This document shows, piece after piece, positions 7,775 to 16,468 of a DNA stretch of 64,000 nt. The first letter of the stretch is position 1; every line of letters begins with the position of its first letter. The notes under the pieces are model-generated. The model was not told where the DNA came from and ran no database searches. It worked only from the letters and a program-made list of their open reading frames with translations. This DNA is from an uncultured Clostridia bacterium. Lineage in GTDB: Bacteria; Bacillota; Clostridia; Christensenellales; Borkfalkiaceae. A program made the position numbers and the translations under genes. Location: positions 1 to 64,000 of the forward strand of contig CANRND010000003.1 in the NCBI GenBank assembly GCA_947631905.1. Direction: 5' to 3'.

Positions 7775-7803
7775 ATTTTAGCAGAAAAAAATGCGCCTGT
7801 CAA
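7775..7803 (-). promoter_or_regulatory. Promoter for ylxM-ffh, overlapping the ftsY terminator
   Basis: TTGACA and TAAAAT are separated by 17 nt. The -35 box is the closing arm of the ftsY terminator hairpin. The leader carries a second TGTCAAG/CTTGACA inverted repeat (7742-7765) close to the ylxM ribosome binding site. Confidence 0.7.
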
Positions 7804-7824
7804 GTATTTTTGCTTGACAGGCGC
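7793..7824 (-). terminator. Rho-independent terminator of ftsY
   Basis: The perfect stem GCGCCTGTCAAG/CTTGACAGGCGC has an 8-nt loop and is followed on the minus strand by ATTTTTTT. Confidence 0.85.
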
Positions 7825-7871
7825 AAATTTCTTTTCGGAAACGCAAAAGGAAAAGATTTTGTGCGAAACTC

Positions 7872-8768
7872 TCAGAAAAACCCCTCCACAAACTGTTCCG
7901 CGTCGAAGAGTTCGAGATCGTCGATCTTTTCTCCCACGCCCGCGAACACGACGGGAATTTTGAGTTCGCCGCAGAGGGAGAACACGAAGCCGCCCTTTGC
8001 CGTGCCGTCGAGCTTGGTGAGGACGATGCCGTCCAGCTCCACCGCCTCGTCGAACACGCGCGCCTGGCTCACGGCGTTCTGGCCCGTCGTCGCGTCCAGC
8101 ACCAAATATTTATAGAACGCCGCCTCGGGAAATTCCCGCTGGACCACGCGGTCCATTTTTTCGAGTTCTTTCATTAAATTCTCTTTGACGTGGAGCCGCC
8201 CCGCCGTGTCGATGAGAAGAACGTCCGTATTTCTCGCCTTTGCCGAGGAGACCGCGTCGAACACGACCGCCGAGGGGTCGCTCCCCTCCTCGTGTTTGAC
8301 GATCTTGACTTTGGCTCTATCCGCCCAGACGTTGAGCTGGTCGATCGCCGCCGCGCGGAAAGTGTCCGCCGCCGCCACCGTGACCGTCTTTTTTTGGCGG
8401 ACAAACCAGTTTGCGACCTTGCCGATCGTCGTCGTCTTACCCACGCCGTTCACCCCCACGAACATCATGACGCAGGGGTATTTCAGCTCGGGAACGGGCG
8501 CCTCGTTGAGCGTATCTTCGAGAATGTCTTTGAGAAGATCGGTGACGAACTGCTCGTCTTTGATCTTATTCCCGATCGCCTCCTCTTTGACCTGTTCCAC
8601 GACGTCCTCGGCGGTCGTAACGCCGACGTCCGATGAGATCAGGATCTCTTCGAGTTCGTCGTAAAAGGCGTCTCCGAGCTTATTTTTGAGGAAGAGTTGC
8701 CTCAGCTTTGTGGAGACGTTGTCCTTTGTTTTTTTCAATGCGTCTTTGATCTTTCCGAAAAAACTCAT
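7872..8768 (-). CDS. ftsY: Signal recognition particle receptor FtsY
   Basis: The protein has 298 aa. The start chosen is MSFFGKIKDALKK, preceded by AGG; an in-frame start 36 nt upstream lies in a repeat and has no ribosome site. There is no long acidic A domain, as in most Gram-positive FtsY. The NG domain follows, with GVNGVGKTT (105-113), DTAGR and TKLDGTAKGG. FtsY docks ribosome-SRP complexes at the membrane and forms the twin GTPase with Ffh. The gene sits between smc and ylxM in the classical order but is isolated by its own terminator and a 557-bp repeat-filled gap upstream. Confidence 0.97.
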   Translation of the reverse strand: MSFFGKIKDALKKTKDNVSTKLRQLFLKNKLGDAFYDELEEILISSDVGVTTAEDVVEQVKEEAIGNKIKDEQFVTDLLKDILEDTLNEAPVPELKYPCVMMFVGVNGVGKTTTIGKVANWFVRQKKTVTVAAADTFRAAAIDQLNVWADRAKVKIVKHEEGSDPSAVVFDAVSSAKARNTDVLLIDTAGRLHVKENLMKELEKMDRVVQREFPEAAFYKYLVLDATTGQNAVSQARVFDEAVELDGIVLTKLDGTAKGGFVFSLCGELKIPVVFAGVGEKIDDLELFDAEQFVEGFF

Positions 8769-9325
8769 AAAAACCTCGTTCACGAAAAATCTTTTGCTTC
8801 GCAAAATCTTTTTCCGTGAGGAAACTTACTTGTTTGTTTTAACTTGCTTATCCTCTTCATCGCCTTGACGGACAAGAAGGCAAAAGTAATTGCCAAATTG
8901 AGTCGCCCACGGCGGAAATCAATTCCGCCTAAGGCAAGTAAATTATGTTCACGAAAAATCTTTTGCTATGCGCAGTGATTGGGAAATACAGACCGTTCCA
9001 CAATGTCATTTCGAGTGGAGCGAAGCGGAATCGAGAAATCTCTACCTCGTCGCCGCACGCCCGATTTTTACGCTTTTCTTGCGAAAAGCTCTGTTTGCGG
9101 GCGGCGGCTCCTCTTCCCGAAAAAATACTTCGTCTTTTTTCGGGAGTCCTTATAATGTTGAGATTTCTCCACTCCGCTCACTTCGTTCGCTTCGGTCGAA
9201 ATGACAATAAAGAGAATGTGCGGGGCAGGGTGACGTATTAGAACACGCCCCTCCCCTACCCCTCCCCCAACAAGTTGGGGGAGGGCGAGTATGGAACCCC
9301 CTCCACGGAGGAGGTAGAAGCGGCT
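8769..9325. repeat. Gene-free repeat-rich gap between smc and ftsY
   Basis: No reading frame here looks coding. The gap holds a hairpin directly upstream of ftsY (8775-8816, arms CACGAAAAATCTTTTGC), a half copy of the same sequence at 8947-8970, a small hairpin at 8911-8929, a family 1 inverted pair (9004-9206) and a family 2 hairpin (9248-9289). A CCCTCC/GGAGG hairpin (9297-9312) lies near the smc stop. Confidence 0.7.
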
Positions 9326-12300
9326 TTACGCAATAACGGTGTCGCCGCCGAGACGGGATTCGACTTCGGACAGCTTGACCGAGACGATCTTTGAAACGCC
9401 CTTTTCCTCCATTGTGACGCCGAACAGGGTGTCCGCTTGCGTCATGGTCGGCTTGCGGTGGGTGATGACGATAAACTGCGTCTCTTTGGAGAATTTCTTT
9501 AAGTAATTTGCAAAACGGTCGACGTTTGCCTCGTCAAGCGCGGCTTCGATCTCGTCCAAAATGCAGAACGGCATGGGGCGGGATTTTAAGATGGCAAACA
9601 GAATGGCGATCGCCGTAAAGGCGCGCTCGCCGCCCGAGAGCAGGGAAATTTTCGTGAGCTTCTTCCCCGGGGGACAGGCGATGATCTCCACGCCCGCGTT
9701 CAGCGGATCGTCGCAATCGGTGTAGTCGAGTTCCATTTCCGCCTTGCCGCCGCCGAACAGCTCTTTGAAGATCTGCGTGAAGTTCTTGTTGATCTCGTTG
9801 AACCCCTCGTCGAACTGCTGTTGCATGGCGTTTCTGAGGTCGGAAAGCACCGTATTGAGATCGGCAATGCCCTTTTCCAGATCTTCCCGCTGGGTCTGCA
9901 TTTCGGTGTAGCGGGCGAGTAAATTGTCGTAGTCCTCCTCCGCGTTCTGGTTGACGGGGCCGAGCGCGGCGATCTTGTGGCGCAAACTGTTGATGTTTGT
10001 TGCCGAAGTTGACAGATCGTAGTTGACGTCCCTCAGCTCCAACGCCGTTTCATACGTCAGGCCATATGCCTCGTCGATGCGCTGTTTCATGTTTTCGAGG
10101 CTGACTTCCGCTTTGGAAATTTCCAGCTCGCTCTCGTGTTTTTTGTCGCTCAAATTCTGCTGTTCGGCAAGAAGGGCGCGCTTTTTATCGGCAAGCGCGG
10201 ACTGCTTTTCCGCCGTCTCCTTTTTCTCGCCCTCGACCCGCGCGATGCCCGCACGGATGGAGGAGACCGCTTTCTGTTCCTCATCGGTGAGGGCGGCTTT
10301 TTCCTCGTCCCGTTTGAGCTGTTTGATGAGAAGTTCGGTCTCGGCGATCTCGGCGTGGGTGTCGTCCACCTTTTTGAGCAGGGCGAGCTTTTCTTCGCCC
10401 AGCCTGCGCGCGTTCTCCTCCTCGGCTTCGCGCGAGGAGAGGAGGGTTGCACCCTCCACGCGGAGCGTTTGCAATTCTTGGAGCAGGCGTTCGCGCTCTG
10501 CCTTTAAGTCCTGCGACTGCGCCGCCCTCGCCGCGGCCTCCGCCGCCGCTTCCGAGCGGATCTTGTTGAGAATATCCTCGCTCTCCGAGGAGGAAAGCAC
10601 CTCGCTTTCGAGGTCGCCCACCCGCTTTTCGAGCCGTTCCAAAAGCCCGTTGTATTCCGCAAGGTCGCGCTCCGCGTCCGAAATGAGATCGTTAAGGGCA
10701 AGCTCTCTCTGCGAAAGCGCCGCAAACGACGCCGTTTCTTCCTGCACCTTTATGCGGAAGCGTTCGAGTTCCGCCTCCGTCTCCTCGCGGGCGCGTTCGC
10801 TCTCTTCGATCGCTTCCTTGATCTTCTTGGCAAGCGCGGTCTTTTTGGCGATGCCCTCTTCGCACTCCTTGATGTGCCGCTCGCCCGCAAGCAGGTTGCC
10901 GCTCCCGCTCCGCTTACTGCCGCCCGTCATGGCGCCGCTGGTTGCGATGATGTCGCCGTCGAGCGTGACGATACGGAAAGAGCGGGGATACTTCTTTGCA
11001 ATGGACGTGGCGTTTGCGATGGTGTCGCACACAAGTGTGTTGCCGAGCAGATTTTTGATGACGTTATCGTAATATGCGTCGTAGCGCACGAGTTCGTCGG
11101 CCAGCCCGAGCGCGCCCTTTTCGTGCAACGCGCGCTGGATCTCGCCGCTGTTGTAGTGCGGGCGCATTGCCGCAACGGGCAGAAAGGTAACGATGCCGCC
11201 GCCCGTCTTTTTCAGATATTCGATGAGGAAGCGCGCGTCGTCCGCCGTTGCCGTGACGAGGTTCTGCATCGCGCCGCCGAACGCCGTTTCGAGCGCGACT
11301 TCGTACTTTTGCTCGGTCGTGACGATGTCCGCGATTGCGCCCTTGATCTTTTTCCCCAGCTCGGGATCGCTCTTGGCTTTGAGTTGGAGATTGCGCACGC
11401 TGTCTTTATAGCCGTCGAAACGGTTTTTGAGGTTTTGGTAGAGTTCGAGGTTGTTGCTGAGGTTTGCGACCGTGGTATTGCAATCGATGAGGTCCTGCGA
11501 GAGCTTCTGCCCCGAACGGACGAGATCGCGGAGGCTCTCCTGCAATTCCTCCTCCTGCGCGGCCTTTCCGTCGAGGAATTTCTCGCACGCCGCTTTTTGC
11601 TGTTTGCAGGCGGCAAGCTGGGCGGCGTAATCGCTCTTTCTGCCCTCCGCCTTGCCGATCGCGGCGCGCACTTCGTCGATCCGTTCGCTCGCCGCCGTCT
11701 TTTGCGCGGAGAGGCTGCCCACGTTCGCGCGTACGTCCGCGAGGTTCTCCACCGAGGACAGCTCGCTCGCGCGCTGTTCGTCCGAGAGCTGTTCGAAGCG
11801 CAACAGGCGGGCGTCCGTCTCCTGTAATTTGCGCGAAAGTTCCGCCGTCTTTTTCTCGATCTCCGCGGCCCGTTTTTCGCTCTCCTCCCGCTTTTTGGCG
11901 CTCCCCGCCGTGAGCGCGTCGATCTCTTTGGTGCGGCGCAGGGAGTATTCCACGTCCTCGGACGCGGCGGAAAGGCGGCGTTTATAGGAGGCGATCCGCT
12001 CTCCGAGGACCCGCGCTTCACCGCTCTTATGTTCCAGACCCACTTCAAACACGCGCAACTTTTCGTTGAGCGCGCGCAGCTCCTCGTCCTGCGCGGCGGC
12101 GCTCTCCCGCATGGAAAGCTCCCGCTCGTCCACATCCGAAAGTTCGGCTTCCACCGTGCCGAGCCGCGTCTCCGCCTCCGCAATGCGCGCGCGGTGCTTC
12201 GCCGTTTCATGCTCGAAGTTCTCGCAACGGGCGAGATAGGTATTCACTTCTTCGTATTTGAGATCGGTGGAGTACTCGCGGTATTTCTTCGCCGTCTCCG

Positions 12301-12925
12301 CCTGTTTTTCGAGGGGCTTCAACTGCTTTTCCGCCTCGTCCATGCGCTGGACAAATACCGTGAGATTGTCGCCCGCGTTTTCGAGCTTGCGCTCGATCTC
12401 CCCTTTCTGCGTTTTGAACTTCATCACCCCCGTCGCCTCTTCGAAGATGGCGCGGCGGTCCTCGGGCTTGGCGTTCATGATCTGTTCGACCTTACCCTGC
12501 CCGATGATGGAGTAGCCCTCCTTGCCGATACCCACCCCGTGGAGAAGCGCGACGATGTCTTTCAGGCGGCAGGGCTGTTTGTTCAAAAGATATTCGCTCT
12601 CCCCCGAGCGGTACAGGCGGCGGGTCATGGCGACCTCGTCGTACTCCACGTCGAAGAGCTTGTTCGTATTGTCGAAGATGAGCGTTACTTCGCAATAGGA
12701 GAGAGCGCGGCGCTCCTGCGTGCCGTTGAAGATGACGTCCTGCATGCTCGAACCGCGAAGTGTCTTAGCCGACTGCTCGCCCAGCACCCAGCGGACCGCG
12801 TCCGCCACGTTGCTCTTTCCGCAACCGTTCGGCCCCACAATGCAGGTGACGCCGTCGTCGAATTTGATCGAAGTTTTATCCGCAAAGGACTTGAACCCCG
12901 CAAGTTGTATCTCTTTGAAATTCAT
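9326..12925 (-). CDS. smc: Chromosome segregation ATPase SMC
   Basis: The protein has 1199 aa, full length. The Walker A motif GPNGCGKS is at 31-38. Two long coiled coils flank a hinge domain (about 500-680, with KIKGAIADIV and FVPVAAMRPH-like strands). The C-terminal head has the ABC signature LSGGERAFTAIA and Walker B FCILDEIEAALD. SMC with ScpA and ScpB forms the condensin that organises and separates chromosomes. The ATG overlaps the rnc stop by 4 bp (ATGA), so rnc and smc are translationally coupled. The scpAB genes are not in this window. Confidence 0.98.
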   Translation of the reverse strand: MNFKEIQLAGFKSFADKTSIKFDDGVTCIVGPNGCGKSNVADAVRWVLGEQSAKTLRGSSMQDVIFNGTQERRALSYCEVTLIFDNTNKLFDVEYDEVAMTRRLYRSGESEYLLNKQPCRLKDIVALLHGVGIGKEGYSIIGQGKVEQIMNAKPEDRRAIFEEATGVMKFKTQKGEIERKLENAGDNLTVFVQRMDEAEKQLKPLEKQAETAKKYREYSTDLKYEEVNTYLARCENFEHETAKHRARIAEAETRLGTVEAELSDVDERELSMRESAAAQDEELRALNEKLRVFEVGLEHKSGEARVLGERIASYKRRLSAASEDVEYSLRRTKEIDALTAGSAKKREESEKRAAEIEKKTAELSRKLQETDARLLRFEQLSDEQRASELSSVENLADVRANVGSLSAQKTAASERIDEVRAAIGKAEGRKSDYAAQLAACKQQKAACEKFLDGKAAQEEELQESLRDLVRSGQKLSQDLIDCNTTVANLSNNLELYQNLKNRFDGYKDSVRNLQLKAKSDPELGKKIKGAIADIVTTEQKYEVALETAFGGAMQNLVTATADDARFLIEYLKKTGGGIVTFLPVAAMRPHYNSGEIQRALHEKGALGLADELVRYDAYYDNVIKNLLGNTLVCDTIANATSIAKKYPRSFRIVTLDGDIIATSGAMTGGSKRSGSGNLLAGERHIKECEEGIAKKTALAKKIKEAIEESERAREETEAELERFRIKVQEETASFAALSQRELALNDLISDAERDLAEYNGLLERLEKRVGDLESEVLSSSESEDILNKIRSEAAAEAAARAAQSQDLKAERERLLQELQTLRVEGATLLSSREAEEENARRLGEEKLALLKKVDDTHAEIAETELLIKQLKRDEEKAALTDEEQKAVSSIRAGIARVEGEKKETAEKQSALADKKRALLAEQQNLSDKKHESELEISKAEVSLENMKQRIDEAYGLTYETALELRDVNYDLSTSATNINSLRHKIAALGPVNQNAEEDYDNLLARYTEMQTQREDLEKGIADLNTVLSDLRNAMQQQFDEGFNEINKNFTQIFKELFGGGKAEMELDYTDCDDPLNAGVEIIACPPGKKLTKISLLSGGERAFTAIAILFAILKSRPMPFCILDEIEAALDEANVDRFANYLKKFSKETQFIVITHRKPTMTQADTLFGVTMEEKGVSKIVSVKLSEVESRLGGDTVIA

Positions 12926-13578
12926 GAACGCTCCGTTAATTTACGATAAAGTTTTTCCGCGGCAGCGATCTCCGCCGCCTGTTTGCTTCCGCCCGTCCCC
13001 TCCGCCTCGCGGTCCATTGCACGGACGACGCAACGGTATTTTCCGTCCGCCTCTTCCGCCGCGTAAACGGGGGTCTGTTTGGTGCGCTTTTGCACATATT
13101 CCTGCAAGAGAGATTTATAGTTCTGCGTCTGCGCCGCCACGATGAACCGCGACACAAAGGCGCGCGCCTCCTTGAACCCGCCGTCCAAATAGACCGCGCC
13201 GAGGATCGCCTCGGGCAGGCTCTCCACCGTTTTAGAGCCGAGATTCTGCTTCCCGCCCATGTAGCGCAAAAAGCGCATGAAACCCGCTCTTTTACACAGG
13301 TCCGCAAGCGCGGTTTTGGAGACGAACTGCTGGCGCATGGCGGTGAGTTCTCCCTCCTCCGCCTGCGGATATGCCGCGTAGAGCCACTCCGAAACGATGA
13401 TTTCGAGGACCGCGTCGCCCAAAAATTCGAGCCGTTCGTTGTTTTCGCCGCCGCTCGCGTTGGAATAGGACTTGTGCGTGAGGCTCTCTTCGAGCAGAGA
13501 CTTGTTGCGGAACGTGTAGCCGATCGCCGCTTCCGCCTCCGATAAGAGTTCCTTTGTAAAGTTCTCCCCGCTATTCAT
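12922..13578 (-). CDS. rnc: Ribonuclease III
   Basis: The protein has 218 aa. The catalytic domain carries the signature NERLEFLGDAVLE (about 41-53) with metal-binding acidic residues, and a second acidic site near PEAILGAVYLDGG. A C-terminal double-stranded RNA-binding domain ends with GGSKQAAEIAAAEKLY. RNase III cuts double-stranded RNA in rRNA precursors and in structured mRNAs, which is relevant in a genome so rich in transcribed hairpins. It overlaps plsX by 8 bp and smc by 4 bp, giving a compact plsX-rnc-smc operon. The acpP gene that often sits between plsX and rnc is missing here. Confidence 0.97.
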   Translation of the reverse strand: MNSGENFTKELLSEAEAAIGYTFRNKSLLEESLTHKSYSNASGGENNERLEFLGDAVLEIIVSEWLYAAYPQAEEGELTAMRQQFVSKTALADLCKRAGFMRFLRYMGGKQNLGSKTVESLPEAILGAVYLDGGFKEARAFVSRFIVAAQTQNYKSLLQEYVQKRTKQTPVYAAEEADGKYRCVVRAMDREAEGTGGSKQAAEIAAAEKLYRKLTERS

Positions 13579-14596
13579 TTTCCGCTCCGAAACCCGTCGC
13601 CTGCAACATCCGTTCGATCTCGCCCACGAGTCCGTTGCGGCAGGCGTCCACCGCCTGCACGACCGACGGTCCGAACGCGTTCGCTTTCGAGTTTCCGTGC
13701 GATTTTACAATGACTTTTTTCAGCCCCAAAAAGACCGACCCGCCGAGCTTTGCATAGTCGAGCATGTCGCGCAACTTGTTGATCTGTTTCCGCGCGCAGA
13801 CATAGGCGAGCTTGCTCCCCAGATTTTTCTTAAATTCCTGTTTGAGAACGGCGGAAACCGTCTTGCCGCAACCCTCTACCGATTTGAGCGCGATGTTGCC
13901 CGAGAAGCCGTCCGCAACCACGATGTCGACGTCGCCGAACATCAGATCGCGCCCTTCGACGTTTCCGACGAAGTCGATCCCGTCCGTCTCTTTGAGGAGC
14001 GCATATGCCTCCTGGTGCAGGGGATCCCCCTTGTGCGCCTCGGTGCCGTTGTTGAGAAGCCCCACCGTAGGGGCTTTCATGCCGAACGCGACCTTGCCGT
14101 AGGCCGTTGCCATGAGCGCGAACTGTTGCAGATATTGCGGCTTGCATTCGGCGTTCGCCCCGCAGTCGCAAAGAAGGGTGCGCGTGCCGCGGACGTTGGG
14201 AATGCCCGGGCAGAGCGCGGGGCGCATGACCCCCTTGATCCTGCCGATGAGCATGATGCCGCCCGTGAGGACCGCGCCCGTGGAACCCGCCGAAACAAGG
14301 CCGCCTACGTCCTCGTTCTCTTTGACGAGCCTCAGCCCCACCGTGAGCGAACTATCCTTTTTGGCGCGGATCGCGTGGGTGGGAATGTCGTCGTTCGTGA
14401 TGACCTCGGTGCAATGCACGATCTCCACGCGGCTTGCGTCGTATTTATAATGATCGAGTTCGGCCTTGACCGCCGCCTCGTCGCCCGTAAAAACGAGCTT
14501 GAAATCCTTGCGCGCGCCGAGCGCGTCGATCGCGCCCTTTACCGTCTCTTTGGGAGCGAGATCTCCTCCCATTGCGTCTACGACAATTTTCAGCAT
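13571..14596 (-). CDS. plsX: Phosphate acyltransferase PlsX
   Basis: The protein has 341 aa. The ATG (MLKIVVDAMGGDLAPKE) is chosen over the preceding in-frame TTG because GGGG lies about 8 nt upstream. PlsX converts acyl-ACP to acyl-phosphate, the first step of phospholipid synthesis with PlsY. Family landmarks seen are DAMGGD at the N-terminus, GSTGA, LLNNGTEAHKGDPLHQEAY and DGFSGNIALK. It heads the operon with rnc and smc and has its own promoter. No fapR-type site was recognised. Confidence 0.97.
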   Translation of the reverse strand: MLKIVVDAMGGDLAPKETVKGAIDALGARKDFKLVFTGDEAAVKAELDHYKYDASRVEIVHCTEVITNDDIPTHAIRAKKDSSLTVGLRLVKENEDVGGLVSAGSTGAVLTGGIMLIGRIKGVMRPALCPGIPNVRGTRTLLCDCGANAECKPQYLQQFALMATAYGKVAFGMKAPTVGLLNNGTEAHKGDPLHQEAYALLKETDGIDFVGNVEGRDLMFGDVDIVVADGFSGNIALKSVEGCGKTVSAVLKQEFKKNLGSKLAYVCARKQINKLRDMLDYAKLGGSVFLGLKKVIVKSHGNSKANAFGPSVVQAVDACRNGLVGEIERMLQATGFGAENE

Positions 14597-14658
14597 CAAA
14601 TGCCCCCTTTCGCCCGAAAAATTTTTTGTTCACGGGAACGCAAAAGAATTGCGGAAAT

Positions 14659-14687
14659 ATTATAGCATTTTTTTTCGGAAAACACAA
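14659..14687 (-). promoter_or_regulatory. Putative promoter of plsX-rnc-smc
   Basis: TTGTGT and TATAAT are separated by 17 nt, about 60 nt before the plsX start. Confidence 0.6.
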
Positions 14688-14849
14688 TTAAATAAAAGCG
14701 TTTTCGGGAAAAAGAGCGCATGTCCTTTCCGCAGGTATAAAACGGGTATAAAAAAGAGGCGCGCCGTCGAAAATACGGTTAAGTGGGCAAAAGATTTCCG
14801 CGCTACATAGAATAGTAACGAGGGGAATGCCCACAAAAGAAGGTAGCGT

Positions 14850-15206
14850 ATGAATGTAAAACGCGGAGAACTCTACTATGCCGATCTCTCCCCCGTGGTG
14901 GGGAGCGAGCAGGGCGGCGTGCGCCCCGTGCTTGTGGTGCAAAACGACACGGGCAACAAATACTCCCCTACCGTGATCGCCGCCGCCGTAACGAGCAAGA
15001 TCCACAAGGCGCGGCTCCCCACCCACATCGAACTGCCGCAGGCGTTCGGGCTTGCCAAAGATTCGGTGATCCTCCTCGAACAGATCCGCACGATCGACAA
15101 AAAACGGCTGATGTCCCGCATCGGCGAGCTGCCGCCCGCCACGATGTCCCGCGTCAACCGCGCGATCCTCATCAGTCTCGGCTTTGCCGAACAGACGCGG
15201 CAATAA
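14850..15206 (+). CDS. MazF/PemK-family endoribonuclease toxin
   Basis: The protein has 118 aa. It has the complete MazF/PemK fold landmarks: RGELYYADL at the N-terminus, [16 protein letters not shown], the conserved [10 protein letters not shown] segment and the closing helix. Bacterial members cut single-stranded mRNA at short motifs. An AAGG site precedes the ATG. No antitoxin reading frame is found in the 250 bp upstream, which hold the plsX promoter and AT-rich sequence. In Bacillus the antitoxin EndoAI is encoded just upstream, so here the toxin is either orphaned or controlled in trans. The 3' side runs into a broken terminator and repeat copy B. Confidence 0.88.
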   Translation: MNVKRGELYYADLSPVVGSEQGGVRPVLVVQNDTGNKYSPTVIAAAVTSKIHKARLPTHIELPQAFGLAKDSVILLEQIRTIDKKRLMSRIGELPPATMSRVNRAILISLGFAEQTRQ

Positions 15207-15212
15207 ACGTTT

Positions 15213-15326
15213 GCGCCGCGGGGCGACTGCGGCGGTTAATAGGGATTTTTCAAAAATTAAAATTATAAACGAAACACATCTTTGGGGAGAGTTAGAAAAC
15301 AGCGAGGAACACGTTCCCCGCTGTTT
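15213..15326 (+). repeat. Half terminator joined to dispersed 3'-end repeat, copy B
   Basis: The first 18 bases match the left arm and loop of a GC terminator seen intact at 16941-16968, but the right arm is missing. Copy B begins at 15231 (GGCGGTTAATAGGG) and ends with the hairpin AAACAGCG/CGCTGTTT (15297-15326). The junction suggests that the repeat, or the island it borders, inserted into the mazF terminator. Confidence 0.65.
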
Positions 15327-15430
15327 TACTATAAGGTCAATGCTGTTCAAAAATTCTTGAATTTCTTGCTTTTTCAAAATGGCTTATAACCCATATTTTT
15401 CTTTTCGCCACGCAAAAAGCAAAACGAATT

Positions 15431-15923
15431 TTACACGGATAGAAGATGAATCTTCACAACTTTGTTTGCTTTTTGCGCATAAGAAATTGTGTTCCAAGTG
15501 CCTCCTTTTTGTTCCCCGTTCCAAAAAGCAAGCACTGCGTCGGACTTCTTCACCATGTATTCGTTTCGCTTTTGCATACAAAACCGCGTGTAATTCTTCG
15601 AGAGAATAGTCACAAAATCGGCTCGCTCCAAAATGGTATTGTAGCGTTTTCGTTCCGTTTCGCTCCACCGAGCCGCCTGTGTTTGACAAGGGACGGCAAT
15701 TTCAAGGACAATATTCGGATAAGCTTTTTTGCATGATAGAACAGTTTCCGCAAAATCTTGATCGACGCCAAGTGCGCCGCCGGAGAGAAAATAGTTATAC
15801 CCTTCTTCTATCAAATTCTCTACCACCGCACGCATGTCCTGAAAGATACTTTTTATGCTTTTTGCTTTCGCCATACTTCCACGGAAATTTTTGGGGTCTA
15901 TTCCCCGTAATACAAACGATCAT
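15431..15923 (-). pseudogene. SLOG-fold (YpsA/DUF1273-like) protein gene, apparently frameshifted
   Basis: The 147-residue frame from an ATG at 15874 carries the body of a YpsA-like SLOG protein: NLIEEGYNYFLSGGALGVDQ, then NYTRFCMQKRNEYMV and GGTWNTISYA. The family's expected N-terminus is missing from that frame. It is found in another frame starting at 15923: MIVCITGNRPQKFPWKYGE. The two frames join near AAAAAG runs at about 15845-15870. SLOG domains bind nucleotide-type ligands, and family members occur in stress and defence loci. The gene lies between inverted copies B and C and is AT-rich. It is either a recent pseudogene, a sequencing error in an A-run, or a slippage-dependent gene. Confidence 0.65.
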
Positions 15924-16043
15924 ATCAATAGTATAACCTAAAATTCACGAAATAGCAACATTTGGGTGCATATTGACCCCGACACTATGTTAATAGAATT
16001 TCACCATTAGTATATTATAATAATGGAAAAGGTATGGTGAAAA

Positions 16044-16370
16044 ATGATTGACATTTTAGACGGCAGAGCCATTTATGAGAGGGTTGACGCATTGCGACAA
16101 GCAAGAGGTTGGACGATATACGAGTTGGCAAAGAAAGCTGCAGTAACTCCCATGACAATCTACCATTGGCGCGACCGCCATTCTTCGCCTACACTTTCAT
16201 TACTTGATTCTGTCTGCTCGGCTTTTGAAATTAGTGTTATTGATTTTTTGACAGATGAAGAAGAGTGCATTGAATTGACTACCGAGCAACGTGAAGTAAT
16301 TCGTTTGTGGAGCAGATTATCAACAGAGCAAAGAAAATCGGTTGTAAATTTAATGAAATCCATGACATAG
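16044..16370 (+). CDS. XRE-family transcriptional regulator
   Basis: The protein has 108 aa. The helix-turn-helix spans about residues 10-65, with the recognition region VTPMTIYHWRDRHSSPTLSLL, followed by a C-terminal helical segment (LTTEQREVIRLWSRLSTEQR). TATAAT about 30 nt before the start fits a promoter, and GGTATGG is a weak ribosome site. It is transcribed away from the SLOG gene, in the same AT-rich island. The regulator at 62354-62671 has the same layout, with a C-terminal (L)TxEE/Q..L..YRxL-like segment, so the two are paralogues of one accessory family. The target is unknown. Confidence 0.85.
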   Translation: MIDILDGRAIYERVDALRQARGWTIYELAKKAAVTPMTIYHWRDRHSSPTLSLLDSVCSAFEISVIDFLTDEEECIELTTEQREVIRLWSRLSTEQRKSVVNLMKSMT

Positions 16371-16468
16371 CCTACCGATTGAGTTGACTTCCCCAGGGGA
16401 AGTCTTTTCTTTAATCAGATTTTTCGACACCACTTTAAGAAGTTAAACAGAAACCTTATGAATAGCCG

